From Echinarachnius parma (taxonomy: Eukaryota > Echinodermata > Echinoidea > Clypeasteroida > Echinarachniidae): 64,000 nt of DNA. The notes beneath the pieces are model-generated. The model searched no databases. It was given only the letters and a program-made list of their open reading frames with translations, and was not told the DNA's origin. This document shows, piece after piece, positions 1 through 10,590 of this stretch. The translations under genes were made by a program, and so were the position numbers. Where the stretch lies: the NCBI GenBank assembly GCA_037951105.1, contig JBAMJV010003381.1, positions 52,068 through 116,067 on the forward strand, written 5' to 3'. Position 1 is the first letter of the stretch; each line of letters starts with the position of its first letter.

Positions 1-333
1 CTTATTCGATAATTTTGAACCAGCCGTTAAAAATTCAAAAAAATGCTTCCTCTTTTCCAAAAGTTACAAAATAGGTATTCAAATAGTTGTTGGTTATTTC
101 TTTATCTAATCACTATTTCAAAAAAACATCGAATGGACAAATTTGTATTCAAAATGGTTGAAACCGATGACCGATTTGTAATGATACCATGATCTTTACT
201 AAGTCATTTGTAATTTTGTGTTCCTTTCTAGTTATAACTAATAGTTTGTAATGTAATGATGCAGGTTATGGTTACTAAAATTCAGTTTCACCAAAACTGT
301 ACTCTCCTTACCAGAACTCAACTATCCCTTTAA
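1..333 (+). mobile_element. TTAA-type TIR element, family F1 (left end outside window)
   Basis: Same sequence as the complete copy at 60879-61443 and the copy at 54614-55151. It ends with the family terminal repeat ...CTCAACTATCCCTTTAA, with TTAA at 330-333. The middle part is shorter than in the other copies. It is a non-autonomous piggyBac-like element judged by the TTAA ends; no transposase is present. Confidence 0.75.
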
Positions 334-335
334 AA

Positions 336-600
336 GCCTGTTACATGTATCATTCAAAAAGAGCTGTTACAACTCAAGAGCGCGCTCTCTGAACACTCAT
401 TGGTTTTAACCATTTTAAATATTGTGCATACGTATATGTTATGTGGAAATATTGATTAGATAGTGAGATTATCAGCAACTATTTAAACAACACTTTTGTA
501 AAATGTTGAAAAGAGTTTTTTTTTTATTTGTTAACGGCTGGATAAAAAATGGGGACAACAATTGTGGGGCCCCATATTTCTGACAAATTGATAATGTATA
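336..600 (-). mobile_element. inverted partial copy of F1 element
   Basis: Reads as the reverse complement of the F1 interior: the GGGGCCCC block, the 'aacggctgg' block, and the stretch matching the segment before the 'gagagcgc' motif. It lies directly beside the forward copy at 1-333, so the two form an imperfect inverted pair. It is degenerate and has no clean end. Confidence 0.55.
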
Positions 601-1290
601 CTCCGTATAAAAAGAAACAGGACACTTATTTAAGATTAAGACAACATATCTCATATCTTTATCGATGAAATATATGTTAAAGATAAAAATTAAAGACAAA
701 ATTGGCTTCTTCGATATTAGCATAGAATCCAGGAGAAATCATTCATGCGTGACTTGCCACGGTCAATTAACCACCGCAAGGTCTGTTTTCAAAAATAGCA
801 AAAATTGAACATCCATTCAATCAATTTAAATGTTGACAAACATGCTATAAACGCTATATTCATGACATGGCAACATTATTTCATTACAAATGTGATAGTT
901 TCATCTCAATAGAAAAGGTGTAAATGAAGAAAAAAACTTTGTAGGTTTTATTTTCAACTACAGTTTGTGGTATAAATTATTCTCAAGAATTCTACCGTAG
1001 TCCAAAGGGTACCGTCCAAAGATCTTCAAAATCTGATGTCACCCTGGTTAACCATTTGGGCAGTCTCTAACACGTCACTTCTCTAGGTAACTATATGGTT
1101 GAAATTGCAAGGGACACATGAAACAGACAAGCTTTATGCCTCATAAACAGACCAATATGTTGATGTTCTCATAACCTGGCCCTGTTTTATTGGAAAATGT
1201 GTATTTTGGGAGTATGTTCATGACAATAAGGTTGAATGGTGTCATAATGCTTGCCAATTTATTCCAATTTCTTAACAGCTAAATCCAAAA
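601..1290. other. no gene seen
   Basis: AT-rich sequence with no long reading frame, recognizable repeat or RNA gene on either strand. Small open frames here are short and low-complexity. Confidence 0.5.
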
Positions 1291-1292
1291 CA

Positions 1293-1400
1293 TTTTGCCC
1301 CCCCCCCCTCCCCCCCAGTCAGACATACCCAGGCACGCTGCTGGGTTCATCGCTGGGTTGTCGCTTTGCTCCCTCGCCAGAGATGGTCAAAATGACCTAT
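1293..1400 (+). repeat. poly-C tract with C/G-rich repeat tail
   Basis: A run of Cs is followed by 'cgctgggttgtcgctttgctccctcgcc', resembling the 'cgcttcgctccctcg' tail of the G/C-rich interspersed repeat seen more completely at 6916-7052. It is a fragment of that family. Confidence 0.45.
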
Positions 1401-1454
1401 TATCCCCAATGGCAAGAAGAAATTGACGCCTATGGCATCATCATTTTAAAATCA

Positions 1455-1860
1455 TAATCATCCAGATATGGTCATAAAAATGCTTCCTCTTTTCAAAAAT
1501 TTACACATGAGGTATTTTAATGGATAGAGTAGTTTTGGTATTGATAGTACAGTTTCTGTTTCGGTCAAGCTGCATTTAAGTAACCGAAACCTTCACCATT
1601 ACATTACAAATTAATAGTTTTAACCCTACCATGCTCCAAATAAATTTTAAAAAGGACAGACGCCTAAGTAAACAGCTTCTTATCATTTTCAAAAATTAGC
1701 CGTTTAACCTGACAACTTATTGTTTTTAACCATTAAAAAGTGATCCTGCTTGTGATATGTTTGTGGAAATAATGATTAGAAAGGAGAGATATTGTGTAAC
1801 CATGGTAATAACATACGATTATGGGCAAAATATACCTAATAACCGATAATGAAAATCAAT
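1455..1860 (+). mobile_element. degenerate F1 element remnants
   Basis: Begins with a fragment of the F1 interior ('aaaaatgcttcctcttttc'). At 1517 a TTAA is followed by a degenerate F1 terminus (TGGATAGAGTAGTTTTGGTA) and inverted F1 interior sequence ('caccattacattacaaa'). The right boundary is unclear. It looks like an older copy with another copy fused or inserted next to it. Confidence 0.45.
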
Positions 1861-1875
1861 GATTACAAATTAGCA

Positions 1876-2012
1876 GGTATTCCGAAGGTTCGTTATTCCG
1901 AAGGTTCGTTGATCCGAAAATAAAATCGGGTTCGTTATTCTGAAGGTTCGTTATCCCGAAGGTTCGTTAGTCCTAAAATGAAATAGGGTTCGTTAATCCG
2001 AAAATTAAATAA
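1876..2012 (+). repeat. tandem 16-bp array, left arm
   Basis: Imperfect tandem repeats of TTCGTTATTCCGAAGG interspersed with 'gggttcgtt..ccgaaaat' variants. The same array occurs in the opposite orientation at 2646-3037, so both flank 2013-2645 as a large inverted repeat. The unit is itself partly palindromic (CCGAAGG/CCTTCGG). Confidence 0.8.
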
Positions 2013-2591
2013 ATTCGACGTAGAAAAGAATTGAGTTGATTTGATTTTGAGCAGTGTGGACTTGGAAAAGGGGATCAATCTTACTATAATTGCCGTGGCT
2101 GCATGGGGGGTGGGGGAGAAGGGGAGGGGGGCAAAGAGTGGCTTTACAATTCTAGTCAAATTGTATTGTATTTTTCTTTGTAAAACAGTGCAATAAGAAT
2201 GATATATATATATTTATATCTTTCTCATGTAAAAAAACATGAAATAAAACCAAAATCAATTTGATATAATTATAATTATGTCATAAAGTTAGATTTTGCT
2301 GCTTGATATCAGTCCAAAATCACATTTTATTTGTCTGAATTGTATGTATTTCATCATAAATAGCAACTAAGGGCAGGGGGGGGGTTTGCTATTTTGAATC
2401 CCCGCAAGTGATTTTTTTCCCACATCACATTTTCACTTGGCAGCCCAAGGGGGGGGGGGATTGTTCCCTTTTGATTATAATGTTCATTATTCCTTCATGC
2501 ATGCATGTTTATGCTTTATTAATGATTTAAATTGATTTGGGAGGGGGGCCCATGACACCCCCCCCCCCCCCTCCCCCACCACTACGCCAGT

Positions 2592-2634
<43 letters not shown>

Positions 2635-2645
2635 CACACACACCC
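2013..2645. other. spacer between inverted arrays; G runs and CA microsatellite
   Basis: No gene seen. It holds several poly-G and poly-C runs (about 2372-2384, 2447-2460, 2560-2574) and a (CA)n microsatellite at about 2592-2628. It may be the body of an element whose ends are the two inverted arrays. Confidence 0.55.
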
Positions 2646-3037
2646 TATTTCATTTTCGGATTAACGAACCCTAATTCATTTTCGGACAAACGAACCTTCG
2701 GAATAACGAACCCGATTTCATTTTAGGAATAGCGAACCTTCGGAATAACGAACCTTCGGAATAACGAACCCGATTTCATTTTAGGAATAGCGAACCTTCG
2801 GAATAACGAACCTTCGGAATAAAGAACCTTCGGAATAACGAACCCGATTTCATTTAAGGAATAGCGAACCTTCGGAATAACGAACCTTCGGAATAATGCA
2901 ACAAATGTTCGGATTAACGAACCTTATTTCATTTTCGGATTAACGAACACTCAGGTATAGGAAATTTGCGTGTTCGGAATAACGAACCTTCGGAATAACG
3001 AACCTTCGGAATAACGAACCTTCGGAATAACGAACCG
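2646..3037 (-). repeat. tandem 16-bp array, right arm (inverted)
   Basis: Reverse-complement units of the array at 1876-2012: CGAACCTTCGGAATAA repeated many times, with longer variants 'cgaacccgatttcattttagg'. Higher-order repetition is visible: blocks alternate the short unit and the long variant. It ends at about 3037. Confidence 0.85.
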
Positions 3038-3279
3038 CACCCAAAATATGTATTGTTACCTGTGATCTGCTTTAATTTAAGCCAGACATGATTCATTTTA
3101 ATTATTGTGTTTTGTTAGCATGGTAACACCTGTACACGATGGTACAAGAAATATCTCTTCGAGATTTCACGAATTTGTATCTAGTCCTGCTAATATAACA
3201 GTCCGAGTAATATAACAAAATAATTTATAACGTATTCATGTTAATACGTATTAACATCCAAATATGGTCGTAATATAAA

Positions 3280-3560
3280 AAGCACGCTTCCTATTTAAAA
3301 AAGAAATATTCTATGATTTTTTTGTTTAATACCTACACTTTTCAAAAACAAATCACAAGAGGTTTTTAAATAGTTATTGATGATCTTACTATATATCTAA
3401 TCATTATTTAAGAAAACTTCACTTGCATAATTTTTCATGAACATTTTTTAAAACCACTTCTTTTTTTAGAGAGCAAAGTTTTGTGTGTCAATGGCTCTTT
3501 TTGAATTACAATAGGTTTTTAATTAGTGATTTGTAATTGTTTGTACATGGTGGAACAGGC
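3280..3560 (+). mobile_element. diverged F1 element fragment
   Basis: Contains the F1 interior in order: 'cacgcttcctattt', 'aggtttttaaatagttattgatgat', 'ctaatcattattt', 'agagagc', 'ggctctttttgaa', 'tttgtaattgt'. Neither TIR is preserved. Confidence 0.5.
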
Positions 3561-3594
3561 CCTTCGGAAGGAATTTTAAAGTGGTACGTATACG

Positions 3595-3715
3595 GTCAAC
3601 GGATTGGGGGCGTGGCACAACTGCGAGGGAGCGGAGCACCACAGGGGGGGGGGGGGTGGGATGGGGGTGTCCCCCCTCCCACGGTAGGGAGCTTTTGCAA
3701 ATTTGGACTCGACTA
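3595..3715 (-). repeat. G/C-rich interspersed repeat (inverted copy)
   Basis: Reverse complement of the repeat at 6916-7052: poly-G run, 'tcccacggtagggagcttttgcaaa'. The CTCCCTACCGTGGGAG core can form a hairpin. It occurs several times in the window, always with G/C homopolymers. Confidence 0.6.
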
Positions 3716-3849
3716 ACCTTGGAAGGACATTTTATACAACTTAATTAAAGAAATCATTACCATCTCCCCTCATGATAAGACAAACACAATCGAACTTACA
3801 CACACACCAGAAATACACTTACATCGTCCGACTGTCGTCCGTGCATGTC

Positions 3850-3990
3850 TTTAGATACTTGGGGAGGGGGTGTGCCCCCTCCCACGTGGAGACATTTTGG
3901 AAATTGGTGTTTAAAATATCACTGTATAAGTATGGTCATAATTATTATGGGGAATATATCCTCCCCCGGGGGGGGGGGGGGCAATCATAT
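3850..3990 (-). repeat. G/C-rich interspersed repeat, second inverted copy
   Basis: 'ggggagggggtgtgccccctcccacgtgg' followed by sequence ending in a poly-G run at about 3967-3981. Same family as 3595-3715, with the core partly changed. Confidence 0.5.
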
Positions 3991-4224
3991 AATTGTCGGA
4001 CGGCGTGTGCGGCTGAGACTTCCGAACCCATACCCACATCCAAGGGTCCTTTTGCTGTAAATAGGTACCCATGTTTAAGGATTTTTTGTGAAAAATTGAC
4101 CTATGTCTAAGGATTTCAAACTTTCAATATTTCATTTTTAGCTGTAATATAAAACAATGGCCAATCAGTTTGCAGTTTTTGATAAAATTCTTCATTAATA
4201 AACTGTACCATACTACAGGGGTGG

Positions 4225-4340
4225 CGCCAGGGTATTTTCTTAGGGAGGGCGAAAGTTTATACTTTGATGGCGCTAAGCGCCCAAGTGAGGGAGCGAAGCC
4301 ACCTCGCGCGGGGAGGGTTCGGGAGGGGGGTGTCCCCCTC
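4225..4340 (-). repeat. G/C-rich interspersed repeat, third inverted copy
   Basis: Contains 'gcgcccaagtgagggagcgaagcc' and 'gggaggggggtgtccccct', the inverted form of the 'cgcttcgctccctcg' and 'cccctccc' blocks of this family. It directly abuts the Tc1-like element end at 4355. Confidence 0.5.
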
Positions 4341-4539
4341 AGGGACATGAGATACACTGTTGGTCATAATGTTGGAATATATATTTTTTTAGATCCAACT
4401 TTATTCTTTTTCCTGTTTTTTGCGCCTAATGAATCATTTTAGACTAAAATTAATCATTACATTATGTTTCCAAACTACCAATGTACAATACATGGTAGCA
4501 TGAATTTGCATTAATTAATGAATTCTTTTGTTTTGAGCT

Positions 4540-5009
4540 TTGAAAGGCAGGACCTTTGATGATTGGCCCCTTTCCTTCTCCAAAGCGTATGTCCAACGAG
4601 TCATCGTTATGGGTCATTTCTCAAAGTGGGCCGTGAGATTTTCAACCAAAATTGGCACAGAGGCTCTCGAGGCCATACCCGGTCCAATGTCATTGGCTAC
4701 CCGCCGAACGATGGTTGTGCTCCACCAGGAAGGGTGCCAACAAGCAATGTCCACTATTTCGTTGGACCATCGCAGGTTAAGGTCTGTACAGTCCTCAGAT
4801 GTCATCGAGAGAAGGGTCAATTAAAGCAAAGATTATCTCTAGGACGTTTACGATTGACCACCAGGATAGATTATCGCAAATTGCTTAACCTGTGCCGTAG
4901 AAACCGGAAATGCCAAAAAGGAGCCTTCGCCGACTATGAAGAAAACACTATGGAATCAACGCTTTCCGCCAAACTGTACATCAGCAATCCCTCTAACATG
5001 GTCACATAA
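4540..5009 (+). pseudogene. Tc1-like transposase N-terminal remnant (left arm)
   Basis: Frames at 4540-4824 and 4563-5009 together give a broken product. The segment around residues 95-130 of the second frame reads 'CHREKGQLKQRLSLGRLRL', then '...DYRKLLNLCRRNRK'. This fits the second helix-turn-helix plus the 'G-x-V-x-R..GRPR-xTT' linker typical of Tc1-family transposases, with the GRPR (AT-hook-like) motif altered to GRLR. No DDE catalytic domain follows. Frame changes are needed, so it is dead. The assignment is by remembered family pattern, not a search. Confidence 0.55.
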
Positions 5010-5518
5010 CAAGACAATTTACCAAGTGTCCACCCAATACTATGTTACCGAGATTTACCGGACGTCCCTGGACTAGGGAGCCCAGAAGATTTCCGCCTGG
5101 ACACTAGAGATATGTCATCTTAATGGGTACGAGCCATACCACTGTTGGGACGTCACAAACTCAAGTCGTTTAGTGAATGCAGACAACTTGGAACTTCTCG
5201 CCACGTAATTGGCGAACCATTTGTCTTCCATCTGTTTGGTCAACGATGTTATGGCTCTAACATGGTCACATAACAAGACAATTTACCAAGTGTCCACCCA
5301 ATACTATGTTACCGAGATTTACCGGACGTCCCTGGACTAGGGAGCCCAGAAGATTTCCGCCTGGACACTAGAGATATGTCATCTTAATGGGTACGAGCCA
5401 TACCACTGTTGGGACGTCACAAACTCAAGTCGTTTAGTGAATGCAGACAACTTGGAACTTCTCGCCACGTAATTGGCGAACCATTTGTCTTCCATCTGTT
5501 TGGTCAACGATGTTATGG
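4991..5518 (+). repeat. tandem duplication, 264-bp unit, inside the Tc1-like palindrome
   Basis: The block 4991-5254, beginning CTCTAACATGGTCACATAAC, is repeated nearly identically at 5255-5518. The near-identity suggests a recent duplication. The inverted arm starts right after it. Confidence 0.9.
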
Positions 5519-5641
5519 CTCGTACCCATTAAGATGACATATCTCTAGTGCCAGGCGGAAATCTTCTGGGCTCCCTAGTCCAGGGACGTCCGGTAAATCT
5601 CGGTTACATGGTATTGGGTGGACACTTGGTAGTTTGTCTTG

Positions 5642-6112
5642 CTATGTGACCATGTTAGAGGGATTGCTGATGTACAGTTTGGCAGAAGGCGTTGATTCCA
5701 TAGTGTTTTCTTCATAGTCGGCGAAGACTCCTTTTTGGCATTTCCGGTTTCTACGGCACAAGTTAAGCAATTTGCGATAATCTATCCTGGTGGTCAATCG
5801 TAGACGTCCTAGAGATAATCTTGGCTTTAATTGACCCTTCTCTCGATAACATCTGAGGATTTTACAGACCTTAACCTGCGATGGTCCAACGAAATAGTGG
5901 ACATTGCTTGTTGACACCCCTTCCTGGTGGAGCACAAGCATCGTTCGGCGGGTAGCCAATGGCATTGGACCGGGTATGACCTCGAGAGCCTCTGTGCCAA
6001 TTTTGGTTGAAAATCTCACGGCCAACTTTGAGAAATGACCCATAACGATGACTCGTTGGACATACGCTTTGGAGAAGGAAAGGGACCAATCATCAAAGGT
6101 CCTGCCTTTCAA
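5642..6112 (-). pseudogene. Tc1-like transposase N-terminal remnant (right arm)
   Basis: A 156-codon open frame that is the inverted copy of the remnant at 4540-5009. One frame here spans what needs two frames in the left arm, ending in '...REKGQLKPRLSLGRLRL...DYRKLLNLCRRNRK'. The HTH/GRPR-like region is retained; the catalytic domain is absent. The third copy at 50845-51237 keeps GRPR, supporting the family call. Confidence 0.55.
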
Positions 6113-6399
6113 AGCTCAAAACAAAAGAATAAATTAATTAATGCAAATTAATGCTACCATGTATTGTACATTGGTAGTTTAGAAACATAATGTAATGATT
6201 ATTTTTAGTCTAAAATGATTCATTAGGCGCAAAAAACAGGAAAAAGAATAAAGTTGGATCTAAAAAAAAAATATTCCATGATGTTGCTTGTTTTTTTGTT
6301 TGCGTAACGTCACTTACCGACACATGTTTGCTCGCTGTTTAGAAATGCAGTTTGGGTGAACAAATTTACACCGATATCTTCACTTTTATCAACTGGCGT

Positions 6400-6448
6400 A
6401 CTGGTGGAGGGGGGGGGGGGCTTGGGGGGACGCTTGCCCCCCCAAAAT
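6400..6448 (+). repeat. poly-G run with inverted poly-C
   Basis: 'gtggaggggggggggggcttgggggg' followed by 'cttgccccccc': a short G/C hairpin-like block of the G/C-rich repeat family. Confidence 0.5.
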
Positions 6449-6564
6449 AAATTTAAATCATGGCTTTTATCTAATTCGATAACAGTGATTGAAAGAAAAG
6501 AGTATTTCTTTAGACAAGAAAACTCAGATTTTACTTCATGTCAAGCCAAATTTCCTTCCCAAGT

Positions 6565-6690
6565 ATGCACCAGATTGCATAATTTCAACTAAAACATTGC
6601 AAAAACACCTATACCGTGCACCCACCTACCATCACACCCTCCCATATCACCCTTCCCCCTCTCGGTTATCGTTTCGCTCCCTCGGGAATC
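6565..6690 (+). repeat. G/C-rich interspersed repeat
   Basis: 'caccagattgcataatttcaa', 'attgcaaaaacacctataccgtg', 'caccctcccatatcaccc', then 'cgtttcgctccctcggg'. Same block order as 6916-7052 and 62345-62455. Confidence 0.6.
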
Positions 6691-6915
6691 GGTCTTGTAT
6701 ACGCCTTGAATACAATGTTCATGTTGTTTTGTCATAAAATAATGCTTTTGATGCACTGTTTGAACTGAACATGTCACTTTGCGAATATTATTTTTGGGGT
6801 GCATTTTTGTTTTTCTTCATGAATCAATCATAACCTCTTCTGGTTAAGAATCATGACGATGATGACGCACTAACGCACATTATAGTACATGTCGTCAAGT
6901 CAGAATTTCCTTTCC

Positions 6916-7105
6916 AGGTATGCACCAAATCGCACAGTTTCAAGTCCAAAAATGCAAAAGCTCCCTACCGTCGGAGGGGAGCACCCCCTCCCACACCCTC
7001 CCCCGCTCAGTCGCTTCGCTCTTTCGGGCTTGGTCGCTTCGCTCCCTCGCAATATTCGGTGGTGATGCGGATTTTCTTTAGCCCCCCCCCCAAAAAAAAA
7101 AAAAC
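6916..7105 (+). repeat. G/C-rich interspersed repeat, best copy
   Basis: Block order: 'caccaaatcgcacagtttcaa', 'aatgcaaaagctccctaccg', 'ggaggggagcaccccctccc', 'cgcttcgctctttcgggc', 'cgcttcgctccctcgc', ending in poly-C/poly-A near 7083-7104. It serves as the reference for the family in this window. Confidence 0.65.
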
Positions 7106-7238
7106 ATAACAATCATAACGTCGGTTACCGTGGAATTGCCCATTACTCATTAGTAGAAACAAACATTGACAATATTGTGATTTTCGAATTCCCCTTTCAA
7201 CGAAAACATATTTAGAATTCATTATCACCAAGAAAGTT

Positions 7239-7554
7239 TTAAATGGATAGTTGAGTTCTGGTAAAGAGAGTACAGTTTATAAGTAGTAACCAAAAGCTGC
7301 ACCATTACATTACAAACTGATAGTTATAACTTCACCATGGTATACAAAATTACTAATGACTAAGTAAAAAGCCTATTATCATTCAAAATTATCTAATAAT
7401 TGTGGGGCCATTTCTGAACCGATTTTGATCAAATAAAGTTTATTTTGTCATTAGAATTGTATACTATTTCGATTCCAACACTCAGTTTGTCATTATCTCG
7501 CAAACAAATTTTTTGTGTAGCGCCCTCTAAACAAAAACTCAACTATCCCTTTAA
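7239..7554 (-). mobile_element. F1 TIR element, complete, inverted orientation
   Basis: TTAA at 7239-7242 and at 7551-7554. The ends are TGGATAGTTGAGTTCTGGTA and ...AAACTCAACTATCCCTTTAA, matching the F1 TIR. It is 316 bp, an internally deleted form of the 565-bp copy at 60879-61443. No coding capacity. Confidence 0.8.
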
Positions 7555-8282
7555 ATATGTATAAGTAAGTCCATAATTTTACTTGGAGGTTTACTGGATG
7601 TTTACTGGAGGAGACGGACTAGATGCACTATAACCATGGAATTATGAGGTCACTCCCAGATCCCTGCTATATAACAATTTGCATAATGTATATACCTACT
7701 CACTTGATTTGTATTAGTCTAGACCAATTTGATAAGAACAATCTGCCACTCAGCTACATTCCTGACCACCCGCTGTACCTTCATTTTTACGACTTCGCCC
7801 GCATGCCCATTATAGCCTATCGTCAAGGTAATGGATAACAGCAATAAGAAATGAGAACACATATTGAACTGACACATTTCACCGAATTGGAGCCAGGACA
7901 AGACACGGGCTTGCCAAAGGCTACCTAGATGCCAACCTGGAATAAACTAGCTAGATCTATCAAGGAGGTGTATTATGCCTACGTGTGTGCTATAACAGAA
8001 TTCAATAAATGACCACCAAGGTAGCATAGCAGCTACAAGACAGTCCTATACATCTGCATTACATCTATGCTGTACAAACTCCCCCCCCCCCCCCCCCCCC
8101 ATTTAAAAAGACAAGAAAACAAACATAAAAGGGATACATTCTAATGATGATGATAATACTTATAATAAAACATCAAACGTAAGGGGTTCATAAAAAAAAG
8201 AGACTGTCATAGGGCGTTCCCACACGTAATTTGCATGCTCTCGCCACTCGTAAAAGAAATGGCAAAAGATATACTACATGCA
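7555..8282. other. no gene seen; 20-base poly-C run
   Basis: AT-rich, no convincing frame or repeat. A pure C run occupies 8081-8100. Confidence 0.5.
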
Positions 8283-8835
8283 TGGCAGATTGACTATTTG
8301 GCTTGTAAATGGATTGTGGACCAAATAGACCAAATCGATTGTAGACGAACAGATGTGTAGACTAAATGATGGTAGATCAAATATATTGTATGCCACTTGT
8401 TTGGTAGACGAAATGGATGGTGGACCAAATGTACATGTAGACCAAATGATTTGTAGACGAAATGAGTTGTAGACCAAATCGATTGTAGACCAAATGAATA
8501 GTAGACCAAATGTATAGAGACTAACTGGTTAGTAGACCAACTAAATAGTAGACCAAATGTACATGTAGACCAAATGATTTGTAGACTAAATGATGTATAG
8601 ACCAATTGGTAGTAGCCCAATTGATAAGTAGACTAACTGGCTATTAGACGAAATGCACATTAGACTAATTGAGTAGTAGACCATGTGGTTATTGGACGAA
8701 TTGGCATGTAGACGAATTGGCTTATAGATCAAATGGCTTGTAGACGAACTTACTGTGGACGAACCGGGTTTAGACTAAATGACAGTGGACCAAATGGGTA
8801 GTGGACCAAATGGTTGTAGACCAAATGGCAAGTCA
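8283..8835. repeat. degenerate minisatellite, ~18-bp unit
   Basis: About thirty imperfect copies of 'gtagaccaaatgNNNN' (also 'gtagacgaaatg', 'tagactaaatg'). Open frames of up to 108 codons on the minus strand are a by-product of the multiple-of-three period and read as a monotonous Leu/Trp/Ser repeat. I do not call them genes. Confidence 0.85.
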
Positions 8836-9151
8836 CCATAAGGGCATGCCTTCTCGAAGATGATTATCCCTATGCTCAACTCGGGAAATTCATATGAATA
8901 TACAAATGCACTGATCATTATACCATCCTTAACAAAAACAATCCAAAAAAACAATCCCTTACCCCAGACATCATTTTTTTTATGTACTGTACATAGATCA
9001 AATTTTACAAAGAGCAAAATGCGGTGTGATATTATTAGCACATTTAAGTTTCACCTATTATTTGTTCATGTCCGATGTAAATATTTGTTGCCTGCAATTC
9101 TCATTTTAGAAAATCAAGGAGTCTAGAAAATTTAGTGACGGAGCTGCTAAT

Positions 9152-9352
9152 CAATAGACCGCTTCTGTAATGTATGCAAATAATATGCGTATGACGTAAG
9201 ACTCCCCGTTGGCAAGCTTAACAATAGTAACTAGGTCCGGCAAGCTAAGTTTGCCGGAGCTTGCCGGACCTAGTTACTATTGTTAAGCTTGCCAACGGGG
9301 AGTCTGACGTCATACGCATATTATTTGCATACATTACAGAAGCGGTATATTG
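9152..9352. mobile_element. ~200-bp foldback (near-perfect palindrome)
   Basis: 9152-9246 is repeated as its reverse complement at 9258-9352 with only a couple of mismatches, separated by an 11-base loop. The arms begin CAATAGACCGCTTCTGTAAT. This is typical of a foldback-type non-autonomous DNA element. No obvious target duplication at the edges. Confidence 0.85.
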
Positions 9353-10067
9353 TATGGCGACTGACTATTTTCTCCATAAACACTCAAATCAAGGAAAGTC
9401 TGGATACGAAACACTAACTTGTATACCTCCCAATGACAATTTTACTCGGAACGTAAATATTTTCCCACCTGCAAGTGAGGTATATAGGCCCCGTTTAATT
9501 TAGCCTTTGTTGAAAGTGGTGGCTTTGAACATCTATTGAGGAATTTGAATCAGTAATCTGTTATATAATACCCTTTTTGATACAATCGTTTATTTCAATC
9601 GAAAGCTTCCTGTAAACCAACTTACATTTAGTAGTCATTATTCATCATCAATACTCATTATCATTCACATTCAAATTACATTCAACGTCTCGGGAAACTT
9701 CCTTCTTTTGGACTCAGCTGACGCTATTTTAAAGACAATATACAGAGCCATGTACCATAGTGTATATAGTCAAACATTTACGGTATATCAAAATCGAGAC
9801 GAGATATATTACGTGGAAATAACGTAGGAGCTATTATATTGCCTACCCTACTCTGTACTGTACTAGCACGCGCACTGTACATGTACTGCATGCATGCGCA
9901 AGCGCGCCCGGTTTATCGGCGGAAGTGCATGTAAGGTCACGTAAGCTCCGCCTCCCAAATCATGTTTTGGAGGTCAAGCCGTTCAGACTAGAGATTCGCA
10001 CTGTGATTTGAGTGAATCATGATTTGAAAACACCTCTGGACCAGGATTTGAATTCCGGCGATTCGTG
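9353..10067. other. no gene seen
   Basis: The 80-codon open frame at its start overlaps the foldback arm and shows nothing recognizable. The remainder is unique-looking sequence with moderate GC around 9840-9960. Confidence 0.45.
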
Positions 10068-10253
10068 ATTCCAATTACCGTTCACACTATCAAAAATACC
10101 GTGATTGGAGTGAAAAATAACTCAAATCATGATTGCAATCACGCATTTTCGCCAATGTGATTCAAATTACCGTTCACACTATCAAAAATACCGTGATTGA
10201 AGTGAAAAATAACTCAAATCATGATTTGAAATCACGCAGTTTCGCCAATGTGA
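10068..10253. repeat. 92-bp tandem duplication
   Basis: The block starting ATTCCAATTACCGTTCACAC at 10068 is repeated from 10160 with few changes. The unit also contains small inverted 'aaatcatgattt' motifs. Confidence 0.85.
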
Positions 10254-10590
10254 AACCGATCTGAAATATATGGGATCTGTGTTCTTGATTGATCAGATTG
10301 TTAATAATTGTATCCTGGGATTAGTTTCATGCGAATTTTCTTTACTCATAAATGAAATAAAATAGAGTGTAATTTGTTTGCGTGCTGTGATAGAGATGCG
10401 GCATGTTATGAATTGACATACACTTCCCGAGAGAAACCATGCTCTGCGGCGAGAATTGTTGCGTAATCAGACACTTGATACAATAGAAAAGGGGGTGCGG
10501 CTAACTGAATCGACTTTCCAATCAAATAGTTGTATGCACACGACGCGATACCCAAATGCGGATGCGCTCAAGCAGAACACAGACTATCGC

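Larger units (their letters stand above)
4355..6279. mobile_element. Tc1/mariner-like element in head-to-head palindrome
   Basis: The left end CACTGTTGGTCATAATGTTGG follows a TA and matches the end of a third copy at 50638. From 4355 the sequence runs to about 5518; from 5516 to 6279 the same sequence returns as its reverse complement, giving arms of roughly 760-1,000 bp with few mismatches. The outermost bases of the right arm are missing (it stops at 'tattcca'). Both arms carry a broken Tc1-type transposase N-terminus. This is either an inverted duplication of one element or two insertions. It would be expected to form a strong hairpin. Confidence 0.75.

Noticed and set aside
1876..3037. 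Possible CRISPR array
   Set aside because: Units are directly adjacent 16-mers with no unique spacers, and the DNA is animal in character.
3772..4110. 112-codon plus-strand frame
   Set aside because: Covers the G/C-rich repeat and a poly-G run; no recognizable protein feature.
8294..8620. 108-codon minus-strand frame with repetitive Leu/Trp/Ser protein
   Set aside because: Produced by an 18-bp minisatellite whose period is a multiple of three; no start context or non-repetitive part.
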